NCBI GenBank assembly: GCA_028876655.1
Contig: JAGWRA010000025.1
Location: forward strand, 1 to 53,396
Origin: Acidobacteriota bacterium
GTDB taxonomy: Bacteria; Acidobacteriota; Vicinamibacteria; Vicinamibacterales; CAVVIG01
Direction of reading: 5' to 3'
DNA: 53,396 nt
The first letter of the stretch is position 1. Each line of letters begins with the position of its first letter. Shown here piece by piece: positions 19,532-28,771 of the stretch. The notes beneath the pieces were generated by a model. That model ran no database searches. It saw nothing but the letters and a program-made list of their open reading frames with translations, and was not told the DNA's origin. Position numbers and translations under genes: made by a program.

Positions 19532-22393
19532 ATGCTACGAGTCACTCGCGGCTTGCTCGCGCTGGGTCTGGTGGCCGCCCTTGCGGTGTCTGCCAGCGCC
19601 CAGAACGTGTCGAGCCATCTGACCGGAACCGTCAAGGACGGCCAGGGGGCCGTGCTGCCGGGCGTCACGGTCACGGCCACGTCGCCGGCCCTGATCGGGT
19701 CGCAGGTCGCCGTTACGCAGGACAACGGCAGCTACCTGTTCCCGTCGCTGCCGGCGGGCGTCTACACGCTGAAGTTCGAGCTGTCGGGCTTCCAGACGTT
19801 CACGCGCACGAACATCAACCTGTCGCTGAACCAGACCCTCACCATCAACGCGCAGATGCAGCTGGCGTCGTTGAAGGAGAGCGTGACGGTCACGGCCGAG
19901 TCGCCGGTCGTCGACACGCAGTCGACGACGATCGGCAGCACGATGAACACGGCGAAGCTGATCAGCGTGCCGAGTTCGACCGACCTGTGGGGTGCGCTGG
20001 CGCAGTCGCCGGGCGTCCGGATGCAGGGCTTCGACGTCGGCGGCAGCCACAAGTTCCAGCAGTCGGGCTATTCGGCGTTCGGTGAGAACGGCCAGACGCG
20101 CGTCGTGACCGAGGGCGTGGACACGACCGAGGGGACGGGCGGTGCCGGGTTCTACCAGGACTACTACTCGCAGAACGAAATCTCGGTGAGCGGCGCGGGC
20201 CAGGACGTGGCGATGAACACGCCGGGCGCGGCGGTCGTCTCGACGATCAAGAGCGGCGGCAACACGTTCAAGTCGCTGCTGAACCAGACCTACGAGCCCT
20301 CGAGCTTCGTGAGCGACAACGTGAACTCGTCGATCACGGCGCGCGGCGGGTCGGCGGCCAAGAACCTGCTGTACTGGGAGAGCCACGCCGACCTGGGCGG
20401 TCCGATCAAGAAGGACAAGCTCTGGTTCTTCGTCGGCTACAACCACTTCCACATCGATCAGCTGATCCCGGGCATTCCGAAGAGCGTCTCGACCAACCTG
20501 AGCGTGTTCAACACGTTCACGACCAAGGAGACCTGGAAGCCGAGCTCGCGGGACACCTTCATCGGGTTCTACGAGTACGACAAGAAGGCGGAGCCGACGC
20601 GCGGTCTCTCCTCGCTGACCCCGCTGGAATCGACCCTGGCCGAGTACGCGCCGGGCTGGATGTACAACGGCAAGTGGGAGCGCGTCTGGACGAACCGGCT
20701 CTTCACCGAGATCAACGTCGGGACGTTCGGCTATCACTTCCCCGAGGTTCCCTCGGTGGACTTCAAGACCAACCCGCCGGTCTACGATCTGGGCACGGGC
20801 ATCAGCAGCGGCGCCGGCTTCACGCAGGGCGGGACGAACGGTCCGTTCGTGCTCGACCGGGCGAAGCCGCAGGTCTACGGCGACGCGACCTACTACCTGC
20901 CGACCAAGGGCGGCGGCAGCCACGACCTGAAGTTCGGCTTCGAGTGGATCCGTGACGAATCGGAGTTCGGCGCCAACGGCCAGTCGGGCCCGATCCTCTG
21001 GCTGAACAAGAACAATGCGCCGTACGAAATCCGGCTGACCAACCTCGGCACGACGTCGAGCTTCGGCAGCTCGTGGACCGCGCCGGTCAACGAGAACCAC
21101 CGGGTGGCACTCTACGCGCAGGACCGCTGGACGGTGAACGATCGGGTGACCGCGACGGTCGGCCTGCGGTACGACCGGCAGTCGCCGAGCTACCGGACGG
21201 GGACGACCGATCCGGTGCTGTCGCAGTACTTCGCGGCCGGCTCGATCCCGGGCAAGACGCTGTTCACGGCCAACAACATCGCGCCGCGCCTCGGCGTGAC
21301 GATCGACCCGACGGGCGACGGCAAGACGGCCATCAAGGCGTTCTACGGCCGGTACTACTTCAACTATGCCGACACCTTCTCGGGCATCAACCCGACGGGC
21401 GCCAGCACGGCCACCTACCTGTACAGCGGGCCGAACGGCGTGTTCAACCCGGCCGACCTCGGCAAGCTGGTGAAGACCACCGGCGGCGTGAGCACGTCGC
21501 TCGCGTCGAAGATCACGACGCCGCACACCGACGAGATCGACCTGTCGGTGCAGCGCCAGTTCTGGGGTGAGTCGTCGATCCGCCTGGCCTACGTCCGCAA
21601 GATGGACCGCAACCAGCTGGCGGGCATCGACAACTACTCGCTCAACCCGGCCTGGATCGGCCAGTTCACCGTGCCGGTGACCGTGCCGGTCACGCTGCAG
21701 AGCTACGGCGTCGGCGTCACCGGGACGCAGACCCTCACGCTGAACGACATCCCGGCGTCGCTCGCCAACAGCGTGAGCAGCGTCATCCAGAACGCGCCGG
21801 GCAGCAACGGCTCGAACAACTTCGACACGATCGAAGTGGCGTTCAACAAGCGGTTCCAGAAGGGGCTGTTCGTGGACAGCAGCTACGACTGGACCCGGTC
21901 GAACGGGCCGTACTCGCCGTTCGACGAGAGCCGCAGCAGCACGACGCAGTCGGACCCGATCGGCCTCGGCTACTACGACCAGGTGAACCCGGCCGTGCCG
22001 ACGGTCCAGACGACGACCGCCTGGGTGTGGCGTCTGTCGGGCAACTACGAGCTCCCGTACCAGGTCGGCATCGGGGCCAACTTCGCGATCCAGAGTGGCT
22101 GGAACTACTCGCCGATCGCGCTGGTGACGCTGCCGAACGCCGGCTCGCAGTACATCTTCCTGCAGAGCCTCAAGAGCAACCGGTCGGACAACGTGCCGTT
22201 CCTGAACCTGCGGCTCGACAAGGCGTTCGACATCCCCGGCGGGCACCGCTTCACGGCGATGTTCGACATCTACAACCTGCTCAACGCGGTGCCGGTGACC
22301 AACTTCAACCTGCTCAACGGCGGGTCGTACAACAAGGTCATCGACCTGCTGAACCCGCGCACGATGGAACTCGGTTTCCGCTTCGAGTTCTAA
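19532..22393 (+). CDS. Oar-like TonB-dependent receptor, tandem copy 3
   Basis: MLRVTRGLLALGLVAALAVSASAQNVSSHLTGTVKDGQGAVLPG...; C-terminal MELGFRFEF. Confidence 0.95.
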   Translation: MLRVTRGLLALGLVAALAVSASAQNVSSHLTGTVKDGQGAVLPGVTVTATSPALIGSQVAVTQDNGSYLFPSLPAGVYTLKFELSGFQTFTRTNINLSLNQTLTINAQMQLASLKESVTVTAESPVVDTQSTTIGSTMNTAKLISVPSSTDLWGALAQSPGVRMQGFDVGGSHKFQQSGYSAFGENGQTRVVTEGVDTTEGTGGAGFYQDYYSQNEISVSGAGQDVAMNTPGAAVVSTIKSGGNTFKSLLNQTYEPSSFVSDNVNSSITARGGSAAKNLLYWESHADLGGPIKKDKLWFFVGYNHFHIDQLIPGIPKSVSTNLSVFNTFTTKETWKPSSRDTFIGFYEYDKKAEPTRGLSSLTPLESTLAEYAPGWMYNGKWERVWTNRLFTEINVGTFGYHFPEVPSVDFKTNPPVYDLGTGISSGAGFTQGGTNGPFVLDRAKPQVYGDATYYLPTKGGGSHDLKFGFEWIRDESEFGANGQSGPILWLNKNNAPYEIRLTNLGTTSSFGSSWTAPVNENHRVALYAQDRWTVNDRVTATVGLRYDRQSPSYRTGTTDPVLSQYFAAGSIPGKTLFTANNIAPRLGVTIDPTGDGKTAIKAFYGRYYFNYADTFSGINPTGASTATYLYSGPNGVFNPADLGKLVKTTGGVSTSLASKITTPHTDEIDLSVQRQFWGESSIRLAYVRKMDRNQLAGIDNYSLNPAWIGQFTVPVTVPVTLQSYGVGVTGTQTLTLNDIPASLANSVSSVIQNAPGSNGSNNFDTIEVAFNKRFQKGLFVDSSYDWTRSNGPYSPFDESRSSTTQSDPIGLGYYDQVNPAVPTVQTTTAWVWRLSGNYELPYQVGIGANFAIQSGWNYSPIALVTLPNAGSQYIFLQSLKSNRSDNVPFLNLRLDKAFDIPGGHRFTAMFDIYNLLNAVPVTNFNLLNGGSYNKVIDLLNPRTMELGFRFEF

Positions 22394-22410
22394 GGGCGCA
22401 CGCTCGTCTG

Positions 22411-22443
22411 CTGGCGCCGGCTCCCTCGCGGAGCCGGCGCCAG
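22411..22443 (+). terminator. 3' hairpin (CTGGCGCCGGCTCC-CTCGC-GGAGCCGGCGCCAG)
   Basis: 14-bp perfect stem followed by TTCCTTCCC. Confidence 0.72.
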
Positions 22444-22857
22444 TTCCTTCCCGGCTCCACCTTCCCGCTGTCCGTTCCTCACTCTCGAGCTTCAGTCCAG
22501 CCGATCGCCAACCCAGCTGTCTGGCGACGCGACGGCGAGGGGACCTCCGGCCCACCTCAGCCGTGCGTCACCTGGCTCTGATGAGCTCGCAGACAATTCA
22601 AGCAGATGGTTCTCAAGGTGGCGATCGGTTCTGATAACCGGATCGATCCACAACGTCCGGCATCCGCGCGAGTTATTCACCTCAACTCAACTGGAACAGT
22701 CGCCATACGGCAGAGTCATCGCGTTCAATCGGATGGATTACATCGGGAGACGGCGCCATTGGCACACCGCAATCCGAACTAATTCACGAACGGAATCTTC
22801 AATTCAGAAATTTCACGCGATGCGGCACCGCATTTGCCAAGACCGGGGCGCAACTCT

Positions 22858-22872
22858 CGTGAAATTTTCACG
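22858..22872. promoter_or_regulatory. Inverted repeat CGTGAAA-T-TTTCACG, candidate operator of receptor copy 4
   Basis: Perfect 7-bp arms about 50 nt upstream of the ATG, with an extra TTTCACG at 22811-22817. Confidence 0.5.
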
Positions 22873-22923
22873 TCGGGCACGTTCGGGAATGGCTCTGCCA
22901 GGAGTTGAGGAGGACTCTGACTC

Positions 22924-25800
22924 ATGCCAGATCGGACTCGTGCACGCATCTTGACGGCAGCGCTGCTCGCAGCGCTGCTGACCCTGCCCGCCACCAGCTT
23001 CGCGCAGAACGTCTCGAGTCACCTGACCGGGACGGTCAAGGACGGTCAGGGCGCCGTCCTGCCGGGCGTCACCGTCACCGCCACCTCACCCGCCCTGATC
23101 GGCTCGCAGGTCGCGGTGACGCAGTCGAACGGCAGCTATCTGTTCCCGTCGCTGCCGTCCGGCACCTACACGCTGAAGTTCGAACTGTCGGGCTTCCAGA
23201 CCCTCACCCGCAGCGGCATCAACCTGCCGCTCGGCCAGACGCTGACGGTCAACGGCCAGCTGCAGCTGGCGTCGCTGAAGGAGAGCGTGACGGTCACGGC
23301 GGAATCGCCGGTGGTCGACACGCAGTCGACCTCGCTCGGCAACACGCTGAACACGGCGAAGCTCATCGGCGTGCCGACGTCGACGGACCTCTGGGGTGCG
23401 CTGGCGCAGACGGCCGGCGTCCGGATGCAGGGGTTCGACGTCGGCGGCAGCCACAAGTACCAGCAGGACGGTTACGACGCGTTCGGTGAGACGAGCCAGA
23501 ACCGGGTCATCACCGAAGGCGTGGACACGACCGAGGGGACCGGCGGCGCCGGCTTCTACCAGGACTACTACTCGCAGAACGAAGTCGCGGTGAGCGCGGC
23601 CGGGCAGGACGTCTCGATGAACACCCCCGGGGCGGCCGTGATCTCGACGATCAAGAGCGGTGGCAACACGTTCAAGTCGCTGCTGAACCAGACCTACGAG
23701 CCCTCGAGCTTCGTGGGGAACAACATCGATCCGTCGATTACCGCCCGCGGCGGCTCCTCGTCGGCCAACCTGCTCTTCTGGGAGAGCCACGCCGACCTGG
23801 GCGGGCCGATCAAGAAGGACAAGGCCTGGTTCTTCGCCGCCTACAACCACTTCCACATCGATCAGCTGCTGCCGGGCGTGCCGAAGAGCGTGGCGACGAA
23901 CCTGGGGGTCTTCAACAACTTCACGACCAAGGAGACCTGGAAGCCCAGCTCGAAGGACACCATCATCGGCTACTACCAGTACGGCAAGAAGGGCGAGCCG
24001 ACGCGCGGCCTCTCCGCGCTGCGTCCGCCGGAGTCGACGCTGGCGGAGTACGCGCCGAGCTGGATGTACAACGGCAAGTGGGAACGGGTCTGGACGAACC
24101 GGCTGTTCACCGAGCTGAACATCGGCGAGTTCGGCTACCACTTCCCCGAGGTGCCGTCGGTCGACTACAAGACCAACCCGCCCATTCACGATCTGGGCAC
24201 GGGGCGGGACAGCGGCGCCGGTTTCGCGCAGGGCGGCACGGGCGGCCCGTTCGAGCTGAACCGGGCGAAGCCGCAGGCCTTCGGCGATGCGACCTACTAT
24301 CTGCCGACGAAGAAGTCCGGCAGCCACGACCTGAAGGTCGGCTTCGAGTGGATCCGTGACGAGTCGCAGTTCGGCAACATCGGCACGGCCGGCCCGATCC
24401 TCTGGCTGCAGAACAACGGGCAGCCGGCGGAAATCCGGCTGACGGATCTGGGGACGTCGAGCTCGCTGGGCAGCTCGTGGCTGGCGCCGGTGAACGAGGA
24501 CCACCGGATTGCGATCTACGCGCAGGACCGGTGGACGGCCAACGCGCACGTGACCGTGACGGCGGGCGTGCGCTACGACCACCAGTCGCCGTACTACCGG
24601 CAGGGCAAGCGCGATCCGATCCTGACCGACTTCTTCTCGGCCTACTCGGTGCCGGCGCGGACGCTCTTCACGCGCAACAACGTCGCCCCGCGCATCGGCG
24701 TGGCCATCGATCCGGGCGGCGACGGCAAGACGGCCATCAAGGCGTTCTTTGGCCGCTACTACTTCAACTACGCCGACAGCTTCTCGGGCATCAACCCGGG
24801 CGGCACGAACACGAAGACCTACACCTACACGGGCCAGGCCGGCATCACCGACCAGAACTACATCCTGTCCCACATCGGCACGCTGGTGGCCTCGACGGGC
24901 GGGGTCAGCACGGTCCTCGACACGAGCCTGAAGACGCCCTACACGGACGAGATCGACTTCTCCGTGCAGCGCCAGGTCTGGGGCGAGTCGTCGATCCGGG
25001 TGGCCTACGTCCGGAAGATGAACCGCGACCAGTTCGCCACCTACAACCAGTCGTGGCTGGGCCAGTTCACGAACCCGGTCATCGTCCCGGTCACGATCCA
25101 GAGCATCAACGGCGGGGTGACGGGCTCGCAGACCTTCACGGTCAACGACGTCCCGTCGTCGCTCAAGGGGGTCATCCACAACGTCATCTCGACGATGCCC
25201 GCGAGCGTGAACAACGGCGCGTACAACTTCGACACGATCGAGGTCGCCTTCAACAAGCGCTTCAAGCAAGGGCTCTTCCTCGACACCAGCTACGACTGGA
25301 CGCGCAGCGACTCGCTCAAGGGGCCCGGGAACTACAGCGCGAGCAGTACGACCCAGGGCGACGCGATCGGCAACGGCTTCTTCATCAACCCGTATCCGAC
25401 CGTGTCGAACCGGCAGGTCACGACCGGCTGGGTCTACCACCTGTCGGCGCACTACGAGCTGCCGTACGCGATCGGCGTCGGCGCCAATTTCCTGGTCCAG
25501 AGCGGCTGGAACTACTCGCCGATCATCCGCGTCAGCCTCCCGAACTCGGGGACGCAGTCGTTCTGGATGACCGACCTGCAGAACAACCGGTCGGACACGG
25601 TGCCGATGTTGAACCTCCGGCTCGACAAGGCGTTCAACATCCCGTCCGACCACCGGTTCACGGTGATGCTGGACCTCTACAACCTGACCAATGCCGCCCC
25701 GATCACGAACTTCCAGATCCTGAACGGCAAGACGTACAACCAGGTCATCAACATGCTGAACCCGCGCACGATGGAACTCGGCCTCCGGTTCGAGTTCTAG
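22924..25800 (+). CDS. Oar-like TonB-dependent receptor, tandem copy 4
   Basis: MPDRTRARILTAALLAALLTLPATSFAQNVSSHLTGTVKDGQGAVLPG...; C-terminal MELGLRFEF. Confidence 0.95.
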   Translation: MPDRTRARILTAALLAALLTLPATSFAQNVSSHLTGTVKDGQGAVLPGVTVTATSPALIGSQVAVTQSNGSYLFPSLPSGTYTLKFELSGFQTLTRSGINLPLGQTLTVNGQLQLASLKESVTVTAESPVVDTQSTSLGNTLNTAKLIGVPTSTDLWGALAQTAGVRMQGFDVGGSHKYQQDGYDAFGETSQNRVITEGVDTTEGTGGAGFYQDYYSQNEVAVSAAGQDVSMNTPGAAVISTIKSGGNTFKSLLNQTYEPSSFVGNNIDPSITARGGSSSANLLFWESHADLGGPIKKDKAWFFAAYNHFHIDQLLPGVPKSVATNLGVFNNFTTKETWKPSSKDTIIGYYQYGKKGEPTRGLSALRPPESTLAEYAPSWMYNGKWERVWTNRLFTELNIGEFGYHFPEVPSVDYKTNPPIHDLGTGRDSGAGFAQGGTGGPFELNRAKPQAFGDATYYLPTKKSGSHDLKVGFEWIRDESQFGNIGTAGPILWLQNNGQPAEIRLTDLGTSSSLGSSWLAPVNEDHRIAIYAQDRWTANAHVTVTAGVRYDHQSPYYRQGKRDPILTDFFSAYSVPARTLFTRNNVAPRIGVAIDPGGDGKTAIKAFFGRYYFNYADSFSGINPGGTNTKTYTYTGQAGITDQNYILSHIGTLVASTGGVSTVLDTSLKTPYTDEIDFSVQRQVWGESSIRVAYVRKMNRDQFATYNQSWLGQFTNPVIVPVTIQSINGGVTGSQTFTVNDVPSSLKGVIHNVISTMPASVNNGAYNFDTIEVAFNKRFKQGLFLDTSYDWTRSDSLKGPGNYSASSTTQGDAIGNGFFINPYPTVSNRQVTTGWVYHLSAHYELPYAIGVGANFLVQSGWNYSPIIRVSLPNSGTQSFWMTDLQNNRSDTVPMLNLRLDKAFNIPSDHRFTVMLDLYNLTNAAPITNFQILNGKTYNQVINMLNPRTMELGLRFEF

Positions 25801-25857
25801 CAGGCGCGAACGACTCGCAGGTCCGGGCGGCGCGGCCGCCCGGGCTTCCCCTCCTTC

Positions 25858-25892
25858 GGCCGGGCGCCCCAGCATGGGCGCCCGGCCCCTTT
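25858..25892 (+). terminator. Intrinsic terminator after the receptor array
   Basis: GGCCGGGCGCCC-CAGCAT-GGGCGCCCGGCC followed by CCTTTT. Confidence 0.8.
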
Positions 25893-25939
25893 TGCCCCGC
25901 CGCGACCGCCGCACGTCCGGAGTAGTATGAAGGGCGACG

Positions 25940-27562
25940 ATGAGCGCCCGACGCCGCCCGCCGCAGAAGACGACCAGCGCCCCGCCCGCACGGACATCCG
26001 CTTCCGGCCGCACGGCGCGACCGCCCGATCGCCTGCTCGTCGCCATCTGCGTCGTCCTGGCCACGATCGCCGCGACGCTCGTCCGGATCTGGTTCCCCTA
26101 CATCTGGCACGAGTCGGGCACGGCCGCGAGCGCCTTCTACCAGGGCGACACGCGGCCGTTCCTCGCGTACGCCGCCTCGATCGTCGCCGGGCAGCCGTTC
26201 GACAACGGCATCCCGTTCCATCCACCCGGCTGGCCGTTCGTGCTCGCGCTGTTCTACCGGCTGATGGGCTTCAATCCCCTGGCCGGCCAGCCGATCGATC
26301 CGGGCGCCATCAAGATCTTCGTCGCCGGGATCAGCGGTCTGTCGGTCGGGCTGGCGACGCTGCTGGCGGCCGAGCTGGCCGGCACCGGCGCCATGCTGGC
26401 CGTGGCGCTCCTCGGCACCTTCCACTTTGGCCACATCGTCGAGGGGACGACGCCGAACTCGGAGGCGCTCTACGGACTGCTCCTGACGGCGGCGCTGATC
26501 GTGGCGTGGGGCTGGCTGCGGCAGCAGGGACGCGAGGCGGCGCCGGGCTGGCGCGCGCTGGCGCGCCCGCTGCTGCTCGGGGCCCTCTGCGGTTTCGCGA
26601 CGCTCGTGCGCGCTGAGTTCGAGCTGTGCGCCGTGCTGCTGCTGGCCCTCCGCTGGATGCCGGGCCGGCCCCGGCACGGCCGCGTTCCCCAGAGCGCGGC
26701 GTTCGTCATCGGGATGGTGCTGCTGATGACGCCCAGCACCGTCGCCCATTGGCGGAGCCTGTCGGCGTTCAACGCCGCGCACACCACCGGCTTCCCCGGC
26801 CCGATGCCGACCTTCGCGCCGGTGACGAGCTACGGCGGGTTCAACTTCGCGATGGCCAACCACGAGAACGCCGACGGCGGGCCCAACAGCGACCATCCGC
26901 TGCTCGCCACCTGCACGTCGGCCGAATCGGGCGCGCTGGCGCAGGGGCAGCTCGACCTGTCCTGCCCCGGCGTCTACGACCTGTTCGTGCACGGCTACGG
27001 AATCGGCGCGGGCTGGCTGCTGACGCATCCGGCGCGTGCCGCCTGGCTGCTCTGGCGGAAGGCGGTCATGACCTCCGGGGTGTTCGCGCTCGGCTATTTC
27101 GCCGACGACCTCCCCGTCGGCGTCAACGGCACGCGGCGGCGGTCGGACCTGCTCGATCCGGCCGGCCGGCTGTTGTGGCCGATCCACGTGGTGCTGATCC
27201 TGCTGGGCCTGGGGCTGCTGTGGCGGCGGGAGCGGCTGGCGGTGGCGCTGCTGGCGGCGCCGCTCCTCACGCTGGCGGCGTCGGCGCTGGGCTTCTACGG
27301 GTACGTCCGTCTCGGCGTGGCGTACCTGCCCGCGTTCTGGGTGCTGCAGGGGGCGGCACTGGCGGCGATCGCGGATCGGCTGGTGACGTCGGCGCGCATC
27401 CGGCGGCAGGCACCGGCGCTGGTGCTGGCGGCGGGCCTGCTCGGCCTGGCCGCACAGGCGGCGACGGCCGGCGGCTCTCGCACGCTCTCGCTCGACGGCC
27501 CGCGGCGGCCCGACGGGTCGCTCGTGCAGGATGAGACGGTGAGGGTTGTCAGAGAGAAATAG
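25940..27562 (+). CDS. Multi-pass membrane protein, GT39/ArnT-like glycosyltransferase
   Basis: LLVAICVVLATIAATLVRIWFPYIWHESGTAASAFYQGD... FDNGIPFHPPGWPFVLALFYRLMG; multiple TM segments. Confidence 0.7.
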   Translation: MSARRRPPQKTTSAPPARTSASGRTARPPDRLLVAICVVLATIAATLVRIWFPYIWHESGTAASAFYQGDTRPFLAYAASIVAGQPFDNGIPFHPPGWPFVLALFYRLMGFNPLAGQPIDPGAIKIFVAGISGLSVGLATLLAAELAGTGAMLAVALLGTFHFGHIVEGTTPNSEALYGLLLTAALIVAWGWLRQQGREAAPGWRALARPLLLGALCGFATLVRAEFELCAVLLLALRWMPGRPRHGRVPQSAAFVIGMVLLMTPSTVAHWRSLSAFNAAHTTGFPGPMPTFAPVTSYGGFNFAMANHENADGGPNSDHPLLATCTSAESGALAQGQLDLSCPGVYDLFVHGYGIGAGWLLTHPARAAWLLWRKAVMTSGVFALGYFADDLPVGVNGTRRRSDLLDPAGRLLWPIHVVLILLGLGLLWRRERLAVALLAAPLLTLAASALGFYGYVRLGVAYLPAFWVLQGAALAAIADRLVTSARIRRQAPALVLAAGLLGLAAQAATAGGSRTLSLDGPRRPDGSLVQDETVRVVREK

Positions 27563-27565
27563 CTG

Positions 27566-27642
27566 TCAGTCATGAGTTGTGAGTTGTGAGTTGTGAGTTG
27601 TGAGTCATGAGTTATGAGTTGTGAGTTGTGAGTTATCAGTGT
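27566..27642. repeat. Period-7 tandem array (consensus TGAGTTG, about 11 units)
   Basis: TCAGTCA (TGAGTTG)x4 TGAGTCA TGAGTTA (TGAGTTG)x2 TGAGTTA TCAGTGT in strict 7-nt register. Confidence 0.93.
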
Positions 27643-28001
27643 CGAGCACCGAGACGCTGAATCAGGCTGTGCGTCATCCGCGAGATCTGATTTCCTTCAT
27701 CAATCAACGTGCTGACCGACTCGGGTGGCAGTGCCGGAAAGAGTCTCTCACAGAGCTCCAAGCAGGTGACCACCTCTTTGAGTGACCGGTAGGCGTAGGT
27801 CAGGAATCGGGTGAATTCGCCGTTCGTACCGCAGCCTGCACCTTCGGCTATGTTCAACGGCACGGAAGTCGCCGCCCTTCGCAGCTGAGCCGTCAGGTTG
27901 TAGCGCTCTTCCTCGGGCAGCCTGGCCGAGAACTCATAGATCCGAGTCACATAGGCCATCGCCCGCTGCCAGATCTCGAGCTGGTGACAGTCCTGACTCA
28001 T
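27636..28001 (-). CDS. Four-helix bundle protein (S23 / 23S rRNA intervening-sequence protein family), standalone
   Basis: LEIWQRAMAYVTRIYEFSARLPEEERYNLTAQLRRAATSVPLNIAEGAGCGTNGEFTRFLTYAYRSLKEVVTCLELCERL is classic for the family. Confidence 0.93.
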   Translation of the reverse strand: MSQDCHQLEIWQRAMAYVTRIYEFSARLPEEERYNLTAQLRRAATSVPLNIAEGAGCGTNGEFTRFLTYAYRSLKEVVTCLELCERLFPALPPESVSTLIDEGNQISRMTHSLIQRLGARH

Positions 28002-28009
28002 GACGCGAA

Positions 28010-28044
28010 GAACTCAACACTGCGAACTCACAACTGACAACTCA
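28010..28044. repeat. Inverted counterpart of the 27566-27642 heptamer array (5 units)
   Basis: Reverse complement reads TGAGTTG TCAGTTG TGAGTTC GCAGTGT TGAGTTC in 7-nt register. Confidence 0.85.
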
Positions 28045-28063
28045 CACCTGACCGACTTCTCCC

Positions 28064-28771
28064 CTACACGTGATCGATCCGCTCGCCCGGCGCGTGGGGC
28101 TCGCTGCCGTCACGCAGCTGGCGGTCCAGCGTCCGGCTGACGGCGTCCTTCGATCCCAGTCCCACGGCCAGCGCCATGGCCAGCACCACCCCGCCGAACA
28201 AGATGCCGAAGGCGAGCAGCAGGATCTCCCGCCCGAGGCCGATCTGCTCGAGGGCCATCGTGCCGGCCAGGATGAGGACCAGCCACTTCACGCCGACGCT
28301 CAGCAGCCGGGCCGACTGGATCTGCATGTTCACGGCGCTGATGAGGACCGAGCGGGCGACGAAGCGGGCGAACAGGTCGCCCAGGACCAGGATGATCGCG
28401 GCGGCGACGAGGTTCGGCAGGTACCCGAAGACGGTCAGCGCGAAGTAGGACGGCATGGTCGCGTCGAGCGCGCTGAGGCCGGCGAGAAACCCGAGGAACA
28501 GGATCGTCCACTGGGCGATGCGCGCGACCATGAGCGAGGCGCTCTTGTCGGGCGCCCACTCGGCCAGCATCGCCAGGCCGGTGCGGCTGGCCCGCTGATC
28601 GAAGTCGAGGCCGCGGAGCAGGCGGTACAGCACGACCCGCACGATCGCGGCGACGACGATGGCGGCGAGGAACAGGACCACCAGCACGACGAGACCGGGC
28701 AGGAAGTTCGCGATGTTCTCGACGATGCGGCCGGCCGCACGGCTGAAGATCAGGTTGACCTGGTCCCACAT
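28064..28771 (-). CDS. MscS-like conserved TM-helix-repeat membrane protein
   Basis: LPGLVVLVVLFLAAIVVAAIVRVVLYRLLRGLDFD... YLPNLVAAAIILVLGDLFARFVA ... AFGILFGGVVLAMALAVGLGSKDAVS. Confidence 0.78.
   Translation of the reverse strand: MWDQVNLIFSRAAGRIVENIANFLPGLVVLVVLFLAAIVVAAIVRVVLYRLLRGLDFDQRASRTGLAMLAEWAPDKSASLMVARIAQWTILFLGFLAGLSALDATMPSYFALTVFGYLPNLVAAAIILVLGDLFARFVARSVLISAVNMQIQSARLLSVGVKWLVLILAGTMALEQIGLGREILLLAFGILFGGVVLAMALAVGLGSKDAVSRTLDRQLRDGSEPHAPGERIDHV

Noticed and set aside
27566-27642. CRISPR array
   Set aside because: Units are 7 nt and contiguous with no spacers; no cas genes.
27566-28044. Diversity-generating retroelement suggested by the S23/avd-like gene
   Set aside because: No reverse transcriptase, template repeat or variable repeat recognised in the window.
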